64,000 bases of DNA from Ottelia alismoides (taxonomy: Eukaryota; Streptophyta; Magnoliopsida; Alismatales; Hydrocharitaceae), in contig JAZKJV010010760.1 of assembly GCA_037367405.1 (NCBI GenBank), positions 388,001 to 452,000 of the forward strand, given 5' to 3'. The notes under the pieces were generated by a model. The model was not told where the DNA came from. It made no database searches and saw nothing but the letters and a program-made list of their open reading frames with translations. The translations under genes and the position numbers were made by a program. Positions 55,080 to 64,000 of this stretch are shown piece after piece (within the stretch, counting starts at the first letter, position 1; every line of letters starts with the position of its first letter).

Positions 55080-56234
55080 TCAATTAGATGAGTAAGAATC
55101 AGAGTCTGAGTTATTCCTAAGGGAATAGTATGTAGAACTGTTGTTGTCAGAGTCATCCCTAGGGTGAATGTTGTCTATAGATTTTTGAATATCCTCGGGG
55201 TTCTCAACATTAGATCCAATTATTTCATCCTCCACTTTCGTACCCGAGCTTCCATAAAATAATCTGAGTTGGTCAGTAAAATTTCTGAATTTTTCCTCCA
55301 TTAATATAGTGATCCTCAAAATGGCATCCTCTAAATAATTTTCAAGAGCATTCTATGTAGTTTTATGAGTATTCTTTTGTTTTCCAACTTGAGATCCAAT
55401 CATTTCATCTTCCATTTTCATGTATGATCTAGGAGAAGATCCTCTCAAAACAAGTCTTGATTTATAGTCCTCTGAAAACTTCTCCTCAAAAATCATAGAA
55501 GGAGACTGCTTGATATGAGCGCTACTATCGGTCTCATACTCAACATGGAGTGATTTAGGCATGTATTGTTGATTTTAGTAGAGTCCATTCATTTGATCAT
55601 GATTGGTTGGACCCTTACATTGTGGAGTCAACATACAGGGTTTATATGTGTCAATATTATCAGTCCAGTCCTCTGTATGAGTCTCATGTCTGAAGATAGG
55701 GTTGTCATGGTCAATCCAAGATGACAGTTTCTCATTTGTGTTCAAGGGTGGGGAAGGTGGGAGATGTAAAGAAGTATTAAAGTCGATTGGATTCATCATA
55801 TGGTTCGAATCTCCCATGAATGATGGATTGACATTTACAGAATATGAAGGATTGATTGTATGATCGGACTATAGTGAATTGACATACGACGAAGTGGAGA
55901 TCTCAGTCGGTTGTTTGTTTATATGATCTGAATACAAAGGATTGTCATACATGAAGTAGATCGGATCTGTAGAGAGTGTTTGATCTATTTGTGGGTGAGA
56001 GTCTCCTGTGGAAGTTCGATGATGTCTAGTTGGAAAAGGTTTTGGAGCTTTTGGTCGAACTGAAATGAATTCATTTTCATAGTATAGCTCCGATGGATAC
56101 TCGGACAAATGTTATGACATAATGAAAGACGATTTGGTTTTGACCGAGAGGAATTTATTTTCATAATACAGATTTGGAGGGTTCTTCGACAAAAGTTCCA
56201 TAATTTTTGAAGGAGGTTTATCGGTTGACATCAT
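55080..56234 (-). pseudogene. M3 5' ORF, about 385 codons in one frame, no capsid motif
   Basis: From ATG at 56232-56234 the same frame can be followed to about 55080, broken only by stop codons and not by frameshifts. The N-terminus holds a near-duplicate: NPPNLYYENKFLSVKTK then YPSELYYENEFISVRPK. Later parts are rich in Asn, Asp, Ser, Pro and Tyr, with SSTYYSLRNNSDSDSYSSN at the end. The capsid signature found in M0 and P2 is absent. It occupies the place of gag. Whether it is a diverged gag or a captured sequence cannot be told. Confidence 0.6.
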
Positions 56235-57506
56235 GGATCTTGATTAACGATCTTAAAGTGCTTAGGATATTAAATAGAAGAAACCTTAACTATTTTAGAT
56301 AAAGAAAGGAGAATGATGGCACAAGTATGCGGTTTTTGATATTTGAGATCGGTTCACGTACACCAATACAAACACAAATCACACCCCAGGTTCACCAACT
56401 CACACAATGAAGCCGCAAGAGTTTGGCAATTTATCTTTTCAATCTTAGTTGGTAATAAATTCAATCTTGGAAAACAATTAGCGAGCTATTAGGTGCCGAC
56501 AATTTTCTTAATGATTGGTCTGAATTCTTACGACTAGTTGCACCTACTTTCAGCTAGTATGGGTGTAAGTACGGACCATAAAACGGCTACCCATGTTACT
56601 TAAGGACGGAGCCTTACGCAATGTCCTTTAAACCACCCACTCTGCTAAGGAATTCCAGACTGTTACCGGCTACCCGTAGACCCTCACTTAGAAGTAGCTA
56701 ATTGTTTTTTATAGAATCAGTAGTCAATATGAAAATCCGGGATTGGGCTCTAACCTTAAGTGTCGTCTCTCGCTCACTCAAACAAATAAATGAATCCAAG
56801 GTCGGAGTTGCTCTCCCGCAAAAATTCTTGATTTTATGGGTTAATTAAAGTCAGTTATATTTAGCAGTCCCAATTTTAATTAGGTGATCACTGAAAAATT
56901 AAGTGAGCACAAATACACGTCTACCGTCCAGTCCCAATTTTCTTTAAAAGTATGTGACAAAATAGGAGGAAGAAATTCGGGAAAAGCCAATGCTTGTGAA
57001 ATTGATGATGTGTGCTCAGTTTGAAGACTTACAGTGCTTCCTCATAATATCCATGTGGGATGCAATATAAGAATTGAAAGATTAATCTATATGAATGCAA
57101 GCCGATGAAAACCGCACCTAGTAGAAAGTTCTATCAACCGGGAAGAAATGAGTTAAATTTTTTGACTAAGTTGAACGATCTAATGTGTGTCTTGATTAAA
57201 GTGCAGTGTGGTCCTAGATTCTATGAGCACAATCAAAAACTAAAAGCTCTAATAGCCGAATGTGCATGTCTATCCTAAGCGCCACTCAAGTCGGGCCCCA
57301 CCCTCACTGGAGAGTGAAACAGGCCACGACACACCACAAAAATAGTTCAAGGTCTTGTTACACACACGAGAGTCCAAACGAACACCGCTATAAATGAGCA
57401 ATTAATTACAAAAAATAAAATTGCGGAAAAATAAATCCTAGACTCTACGATCTCTCACGACTCGACTCGATCATAAATTTAATGCAGCTTTTCGAGCGTC
57501 GGTGAA
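56235..57506 (-). other. M3 5' leader, interrupted by P2
   Basis: No ORF. It is collinear with the M0, M1 and M2 leaders (TTCACCAACTCACACAATG at 56390-56408; a CACCCACTCTGCTAAGG block at 56634-56650). The LTR-side end, with PBS, is cut off by the start of P2 at 57507. Confidence 0.7.
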
Positions 57507-59600
57507 TGATGAATCTGTAATTCATCTCTCTTAAAGTTGAAAATAGAGTCTTGTTCCTGAGTAAATAGTTGCATATTTCCCCTTATCTTGCATAATTAGC
57601 ATTCATGCATGCATGCATAATATCAGCATTTTAGCATTCATATTTGCATAAAATAAGAAGCCCAATTCACGTGTAATTATTCACCTATTTATTTGTATTT
57701 TATATCCCCTCCAAAGTCAATAAAACCAACACTATATTGTATATATTACTAACTAATAACATAAGGAAAATGCCAAAAATTCCTAACTTAAAAAATTATC
57801 CAATAAAACCCCAAAACCCAGTTGGAGACCTTAGACATACACATATCTATCTCATACAACCTCCGATCTAGGTCTACTCATTTTCAGATTAATACATATT
57901 CAGAGACCTTCAAAATGAGACCAATTTCATTTGAATCGGAGCTCGCATGCAAAACTTGGGTTTTGGGACCCCTTTGTACGTTATATGTATGTATATTTGT
58001 ACCCTTGTATTTTTCTATCTTATTTGACCTCATCTCCGTTTTTGGTCAACATGAAACTTGTAGATCTCATCGAGACTACAACTTTCATGTTTTGAGTTTT
58101 CCCAAATTCGGTCATCTTCTCTCTCTTATTCCACATTCTCTTTCGACCATTCAGATCAGGCCATGTGGCGCCCTCTGGTTGCGCCACGCAGCCCCCTCGT
58201 AAAGCACCACGTGCCCCTCCTTATCCGTCATCTGATCCCTTCCCTTCTCTCCAGATATAGGCCATCCATGCTTCTAGATGATCTCCACCCTTGGATCAAG
58301 GTCCAGATTAAATTTGGGCCGCTCACCAGTGCCCTCACTTCCTTGCTACACGTGGTCCATTAGGAGCCGCTAGATCGCCTTCATCCTGGCCACTCATCTC
58401 ACGCTAAATCTGGGCTCCTCGATCAGATCCTTCGGATCCCATCTCCGTCGTTAACGACCGCCTCAACCATAGAACTCCACGTGGCACGCTCATGGCCACT
58501 GGATCTTCGCCTTGATGATTTGATCCCACCCGCTCACTCACGCTCAATCACAACCCTTCGATCCTTCGTCTCCTTCGTCTAATCTAATCTCTACCGTCCT
58601 TTAGCATCGCACTTCCATGACGCCACATGACACTCTCTACACCCTCCAATGTCACCATCCCGATCTGATCTGGACTGTCTCCTCACGCCCAACTCCTGGT
58701 CGTTGGATCACTAGATCCAATGGCCCGGAAGTCGTCGTCTACCTCCCGCAGTAGCCTTGCCCACGTCGCCCACCTCGCGACGGCGCCACCCCCTTTCTAT
58801 TTTTGGCTCCACTCCAGCCATCTTCTCCACCCCCTATCACCGCCACCACATCGTCCATACCACCCTCATCCTCGCTGATCTCCACAACCTCCATGAACCT
58901 CGCCCACGTCGCTTCACGATCTCCACGAACCACGTCTCCCTTCACCTGCACCCCCACCTCCTTCCTATAAATACCCTACCTCCGGCCACCTTCGACCCTA
59001 TCCGCCACTACAAGGGGTGTCCTTGAGCTCCTATCTACCCGTCAGTGACAGTGATTGAGCGTGGAGGCAAGCAACGACGGTGATACACCTCCGGCGAGAT
59101 CCACGGCATAGCCACGCCGTGCCGTAGCTCCTCCGACAAGCTGTTTGAGCTTGGTCTCTCTACCGACCCTCAAGCGACGACCGGAAGCATCCCTTGAGCT
59201 TCCTATTCCCAGGTAGACACATCCATTCCTCCTTCGATCTTCTTCTTCTTTCTCTTCGTTTTTCTCTTAGTTTCTCCGACTCCTACGATCAATTCCGCTC
59301 TCACCCAACCATCCACCGAGCTTCACCTCGAAACTTTGATCTTCGCGTGCTCTTTCATTCGCCTCGATGACACACTGCACCTCCTCCGACCAAAGCTCCA
59401 CCTTCACGGCAGAGGATCACCACTCCGGCCATCACCACGACGCACCTCAGGCCTCATTGCACTCGCCTCACTCCCACATTCACAGGCTCCATTCTTTGGC
59501 CCCAGCTAACCCCACAGGTACCCTCAGCTTCATTGATCGGAATCTTCATCGGAGCTGCTTCGAGCTCTAATGCCGGGATCAGCCCTCAGCTAACCCTTCC
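57507..59600 (+). repeat. P2 5' LTR (3' border uncertain)
   Basis: It has the terminal hairpin at 57507, the 41-nt-type hairpin at 58050-58089 shared with LARD, a GC-rich block (58140-59600) and a TATA box at 58974. A donor-like CCCAG|GTAGAC lies at 59211-59221. Compared with the LARD LTR the last third seems to be missing. The ORFs in the GC block (58757-59026 and others) are not conserved in LARD. Confidence 0.65.
58974..58982 (+). promoter_or_regulatory. TATA box in P2 LTR
   Basis: CTATAAATA sits in a GC-rich setting, about 1.47 kb into the LTR. It is a canonical plant TATA box; transcription would start near 59010. The M2 LTR has a similar box in a similar place. Confidence 0.6.
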
Positions 59601-61009
59601 GGGGAGGCACGTCTTAGGTTAATTTCTAGAGAATTTTGAGTGTTTGATTTTCCATCCCCGGGTAGTCTGATTCCAAGCTCTCTTGTTAATAATTTTTCTG
59701 TCCTTTATTTCTGAGTATTTTGTGTCATCCTTTATCTAACCTCAATTTGTTTTTGTGTGAGGAACACGAGGAGTCGAAGGCGCTTCGAGGAGCTTGCATT
59801 TGAACATCTTGAGTGATTGTAAGGACTTGTAATCTTGTTATTTTTCATTATTTTTTGCATTCTTTCCAGCGGTTCCCGTTTGGGATCTCGCGTGTGTAAA
59901 ATAGTGGAAATGTGTCCCTGTATGCTGTGTGGATTGCTTTTTAGATTAGGCTTGCAGTAGCGGTTCCTCGAGCCTCTTTAGGACTTGCTTGTGCTCGTAA
60001 TATTCTAGGACCACAAATCACACATAAAAGACGCACTTAGACTGTAGATCTGGTCAAATTTAATATGTGCTTCACTGGATAATAGAGTTGCTTGTCTAGG
60101 AGCGGATTTTATCGTCTGCATTTGCATATAGTGTAAAAAGTTTTCAATTCTATTCTGCTTCCTACATAAAAGCGAAGGGGTCACTGTAAGTCTTCTCAAC
60201 TTGGCATATCATCATTGATTTATCGTGCATCGGCTTTTCTCGACTCCTTTCTCTTGGTTTTTCAAACTTAGGTAACAAAGGAAATTGGGACTGGACGATA
60301 GGCGTGCTGTGTGGTTGGAACTTAATCAGTGATAACTTAACTTAAAATCAGGACTGCTAAACAAAATTGACCAAAAAACCCAATAAAATTGGAAATTTTG
60401 CTTGTGGGAAATCAACCCTGACCTTGTTTTGAGGCTGAGTGAGGTACTAGAGTGTGTGAGCACCCTAGGGCAGAGCCAAAAATCCTCGCTTTCCATATCA
60501 CATACCCCGACGAGCAAATATCAACAGCTGAGCTTTGGGTTCAACTGACAAGCGCCAAATAGCCTCCGCCTACTCCGGTAAGTAGATAGGGGCAAAATTG
60601 CGGTGCACCGCGACAAGTTGCTAGTAGCCTCCGCATGCGCTTGCAGGTAGATAGGGGCGAAGTTACAGCCTTGTCAGCCTCCTCCTACTCTATAGGTAGA
60701 TAGGGGCAGGTCCTTGAACTTTCAGCTGGGGATAGGAGCGAAGAAAGGAAGGGCATTGGTATCTAAGGTGACAGGTTAAACAGGGGAGACGCATCCGGCT
60801 TTTAGCCAACTCCCCTCTAGGATGTGTAACCTTTGCTATTTGTCTGATAAACTCAAACTTAAAATCAACCATATTAATCAGACTCAGTTTCGAGTCCTTC
60901 ACCGTGTTGAGTGTGAAACTACAGGGTAAGGATTCAATTGCTTGCTTCAGGTAGGAGTAAAATCCTATCTTCCACTTAGAACTACCGAATCTTCTTCTCA
61001 CCATACAAG
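59601..61009 (+). other. P2 leader with short repeats
   Basis: 59757 to about 60420 is collinear with the LARD internal leader (31918-32600). 60561-60712 holds three imperfect repeats of 51-64 bp, each with AGCCTCC and, 15-25 bases later, GTAGATAGGGGC; they lie where LARD has its hairpin/polypurine array. The phrase GCTGAGCTTTGGGTTCA at 60529-60545 resembles the LARD LTR end, which makes the true LTR border doubtful. No gene is seen. Confidence 0.6.
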
Positions 61010-63095
61010 ATGACTGACTGGGGGATATCGACTCCCGATTAGCCAATCTTTCTTTGAGCCCCCCATGAAGCTCATCTTCACCGGCCCAAGTGCAACTTGG
61101 ACCAACCAGAGCTCATGACCCTCTTGAGTTCTGGATCTCAAACCCAGGGTGGTTACTCTCAAACCAACCCTTTTCTCTCCTCTGATCTCACCGAGGAAGA
61201 CCATCGCCTCGGTAAGAATCCCTTCCTTGATATGTCCTCTAACCAAGACCATCTTCTTTACCCAGGACAAGAGGACAGAATGCCGAAGAAAAATCCTGAC
61301 GAGGAGGAACACAGAGAGGACCCCATGATTCAAATCTTAGCCCGGCTAGCTAGAGCCGAACAGCTAAATGCAGAATTAATGTCTAGACTGGGATAGGTGA
61401 TCGAGGATGAAGGAATTAACTGACCGATGGTAGACGCCTATAATCCTGCGGAGAATGAAATACATAGCTGGCTAGTATCTGAGGTCACTCCTGAAGTGTT
61501 CAAGATGAAGCCCCACTTTCTGAGCTTGCTGCCGAAGTTTAACGGAAATGCCAATGAAGAGCCATATGCCTTCCTTAGAGACTTTGAGATGGTGTGCAAC
61601 AAGCTTAGTCACCCTAGGGTTGGGCAAGGTTACATTAGGATGAAGGCTACTCTGTGTGCCTTAGGAGATAAGGACGCACACATTGGTTAAAGAATCTCGG
61701 GGTGAGATGTACGACCTGGATGCAGTTCAAGGACCTATTCTTGAAGAAGTTCTACCCACTCAGTAGGACTAACCAGATGAGAACCAAGATCGCTAGTTTC
61801 TCCCAGGGACCCAATGAACCATTCCATGAAGCCTGGGATAGATTTAATGATTTAACTCAGAAATGCTCGTGCCATGGCATTACAAAAGCGATCTTAGTCC
61901 AGACCTTGTTCCATGGCATGACCCCAGAAATGTAGGGGTTAATGAGTGCCGCCTGTGGAGGAAGCTATCTGAAGAAAAATGAAGACGTTGTATGGAAGAT
62001 CCTAGAGAAGATGGCGGAAACAAGCAGATCTCAGGCCACCAGGTCCTATCAGTTGTCTCCTTCAAGCCTATCCAACGAGACAACTAGGAGGATTGTAGCG
62101 GATTAGACGGACGACCTCATCCCCAACATGGGGATAATAGCAGACAAATTAACCATGGTCGAGCAGATTCACAAGAGGGTCACTGAACTTGAGGCACTCT
62201 CGCGATTGCCAAAGCAAGTGGAGGAACTTACTGAGAAGGTAGCCAAGATACGGCTACCTGCCCCTTCTGCACCACCTGTACCTCTACATCGAGGTCATCT
62301 TGTACAGGAACATGCACCGGGGCCTCAGGGTAGCTGGGTAGAAGAGCAAACATACACTAAGCAGGACCAGCACACACCCCCACAAGTAGAGATAGGATAC
62401 GAGGAACCTTCGCAGGTGTTCGAGATCAATGGTCTGTGGTACAGCCATGACCCGTCGACAGACAATCGGGGATAGGGAACGGTCAACCACACCGACCTTC
62501 CCTAGCTTACCAGGAAAACAGCTCCATCCATGCACCGCGCTTCGTACAGTCCCAACCCGCACAAGGGTACCAACCTCAGCAGCACCAGCAGCAGCGCACA
62601 TTCCCACTCGGGCCAACAGGACCCTCCACCTTCCCATCAGCAGTAGCAGTACAGGCATGGCAAGCAGGGCCAATACAGGAACTCATCGTCGAGTCAGCAC
62701 CAAATAGCCCAGCCCACCGGTGAATTGGAGTCCCTCACCTTAGCGATCGAGACCCTGACTTATAGGGTCCAACAGAGCCCGAATGACTACCTGATATGAG
62801 AACTGATTTGAATCATGTCTCTCGTACCCAGGACCATCAGATGGCGCCAAAGACCCTAATTCCCGCCCAGGTTCAGGCCAACCCGAATAGCTTGAATCAA
62901 GGCCAGAACCGACCACGAGATCAGGTATACTATTCAGATTACTCTTTATCTGAACATGAGATCCTTTCGTACGATAATGTCAATCATATGTCCCTTAGGA
63001 GCGGAAGGGTCGTGATCATACCTGATCGGGCACGGGCACCGAAAGAAGAAGCCACCAAGTCTCTAACTGAGGAGAACTTGGAGGCAGAGGAGTAG
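61010..63095 (+). pseudogene. gag: P2 gag with capsid domain (broken)
   Basis: ATG 61010 opens MTDWGIS, followed by TAG at 61040-61042. An acidic, Gln/Asp/Glu-rich stretch (61097-61396) leads, through in-frame TAG and TGA, to the capsid part: VDAYNPAENEIHSWL, NEEPYAFLRDFE (61427-61690), a frameshift near 61680 where W-L-K-N-L-G is expected, then WMQFKDLFLKKFYPLSRTNQMR (61702-61935) and RFNDLTQKCSCHGI. A Leu-zipper-like stretch (62128-62260) and a Gln/Ser-rich tail follow. Most stops are TAG in a frame kept from 61702 to 62475. Confidence 0.85.
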
Positions 63096-63649
63096 CACCA
63101 CCACCACCATCGGTAGAAGAAGAGGACTTCTGAGTCCTCCAAGAAGCAGGAAACAACACCAGTAGTGAGTCTGGTGAGACCGATGAAGAGCCCGCACCTC
63201 CATCTGAGGAGGATGTCCCAACAGTCGCGGAGAATGCATCACCGGTTTTGCAGCAGAAATTTTCTTTTCATCATAGTCTGAGTCAGAGTCCGAGTCAGTC
63301 TCTTTAGAGTCATGTACAGAACTCAGTTCCTCTTTTTAATGAAAATCTTTTAGTTTCAGAATCTGAGTTGGCATCAATAATCCCTTTCCCCCGAGCTCTT
63401 AAGGGTGGAAAGAAGAAAATCAGAAAAATACAAAAAGATGACCCTGAGATGGCCGAGTTCTGCAATAAACACATTAAGGTTATAATCCCTTTTGACAAGT
63501 ATGTGGAGATGACACATGCATTTCAGAAATACCTTAAGGTGAGATGCACACCTACTAGGGTCAGCGGGAAGACCAAAAGCCGTGTTGAGAAACACGTTCT
63601 GTCAGTAGCCACTACTTGCGTAATAAAGAATTCGTTTTCGAGGAAATGA
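63096..63649 (+). pseudogene. P2 pre-protease segment
   Basis: A Ser/Glu/Gln-rich stretch with repeated GAGTC-type codons (63280-63300) is followed by an open frame at 63368-63649 with IIPFPRALKGGKKKIRKIQ, FDKYVEMTHAFQKYLK and KHVLSVATT. This fits the Athila order basic PFP stretch, helix, KHILS, then protease, as in M0 and M1. Confidence 0.7.
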
Positions 63650-64000
63650 AGAGACATGGGTGCACATTATGTGGTGAGTCATGTCGATGACACTGCGTTT
63701 GCATGCTTCTCCTTAACAACGGATCCTCAATTAACTTAATGCCTACATCCCTCTATGAGCGACTTAATCTTGGACCTCTTAGGAAATCTAGAGCCCTACT
63801 TCAGTTTGCAGATAAATCAACCAAGAGGTCCCAAGGAGAATTGAGGAACGTTTTCATCAAAGTCGAGGGTCAGGAGTACATGGTGGACTTTATCGTCCTT
63901 GATATAGAGACCCCTCGCAATTGGATAGATTCCCATATCATATTAGGAAGGCCCTTCCTCAAAACAGCGGGGGCCTTATTTGATTATAAGATTGGGAAAA
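63650..64000 (+). pseudogene. P2 aspartic protease, catalytic Asp changed to Asn
   Basis: The active-site block reads LLNNGSSINLMP in place of LLDSGSSINLIP; the AAC at 63715-63717 replaces the GAC/GAT for the catalytic Asp, which is a single G-to-A change. Downstream are LNLGPLRKSRALLQFADKSTKR, VDFIVLDIE and IILGRPFLKTAGA before the window ends. Family membership is certain. Loss of the catalytic residue makes this copy inactive. Confidence 0.88.

Larger units (their letters stand above)
48255..57506 (-). mobile_element. M3: protease-bearing, capsid-less, RT-less Athila-like element
   Basis: From the right in element sense: leader (57506-56235, cut by P2), a 5' ORF of one frame (56234-55080), pre-protease and protease (about 55070-54330), an unknown spacer ORF (54230-53445), a hairpin/polypurine array, a 3' non-coding stretch, stem-loop plus PPT, and the 3' LTR. 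There is no capsid, RT, RNase H or integrase motif in about 3 kb of coding sequence. The 5' LTR and PBS should lie beyond P2, outside the window. It is inserted in the copia remnant. Confidence 0.8.
57507..64000 (+). mobile_element. P2: Athila-like element with gag and protease, right end outside window
   Basis: The LTR starts TGATGAATCTG at 57507 with the family hairpin. It continues through a GC-rich block, a leader related to that of the LARD, a short repeat array, gag (from 61010), pre-protease and protease reaching base 64000. The bases before it, GTGAA (57502-57506), would be the left target-site copy. The PBS was not found: the LTR 3' end is expected near 59600 by alignment with LARD but no TGGC motif is there, so that part may be deleted. 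Confidence 0.8.

Noticed and set aside
60529..60545. P2 LTR end at GCTGAGCTTTGGGTTCA with a PBS after it
   Set aside because: The phrase resembles the LARD LTR end, but no tRNA-Asp-like PBS follows, and sequence 700 bases upstream already matches LARD internal leader.
1..64000. tRNA, rRNA, ordinary host protein genes and organelle DNA
   Set aside because: None could be recognised on either strand; every motif with a clear family belongs to LTR retrotransposons.

Overview
This window is repeat-rich nuclear DNA of a land plant, most likely an angiosperm. I find no host gene, tRNA or rRNA. Almost all of it is Ty3/gypsy LTR retrotransposons of the Athila-like type. The evidence is gag, protease and pol-linker motifs, primer-binding sites complementary to the 3' end of tRNA-Asp, polypurine tracts of the AAGTATAGGGGG form, and LTRs of about 3-3.7 kb. 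One Ty1/copia remnant, one or two candidate copia LTRs and one MITE-like foldback element are also present. The labels M0-M3 (minus strand), P1a, P1b and P2 (plus strand) and 'LARD' are mine. The species cannot be told from the sequence.

Layout. M0 (1-8897, minus) has pol linker, protease, gag, leader, PBS and 5' LTR; its left part lies outside the window. It appears to be inserted into the 3' region of M1 (8898 to about 14380, minus), a short element with protease but no capsid domain and no RT. P1a (about 14381-18506, plus) is a 3' remnant ending in a complete LTR. M2 (about 18816-24969, minus) is a leader plus 5' LTR that has lost its PBS and carries the MITE-like insertion. After a candidate copia LTR and unassigned DNA comes P1b (about 26791-46311, plus), a 3' remnant whose LTR is split by a 15.3-kb insertion. 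That insertion (28785-44048) is a tandem array of a non-autonomous, large-LTR, non-coding element (LARD-like): LTR-internal-LTR-internal-LTR, two PBSs, two PPTs and a 4-of-5-base target-site duplication. A copia remnant (about 47220-48240, minus) follows, then M3 (about 48255-57506, minus), a second protease-bearing element without capsid or RT. P2 (57507-64000, plus) is inserted into the leader of M3 and carries a decayed gag and a protease whose catalytic Asp has become Asn; it runs off the right edge.

How they relate. P2 and the LARD-like element share leader sequence and an LTR hairpin, so a P2-like element is the best candidate source and helper for the LARD. M1 and M3 share an unusual layout: a short non-capsid 5' ORF, a pre-protease segment, protease, a spacer, then an array of hairpins each followed by a polypurine run. 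LTRs of all the gypsy elements here whose 5' end is present begin with a terminal hairpin of the form TGATGAA-N6-TTCATCA, and most have a GC-rich central block between AT-rich flanks. Every coding region is broken by stops or frameshifts, so I see no element that could move by itself.
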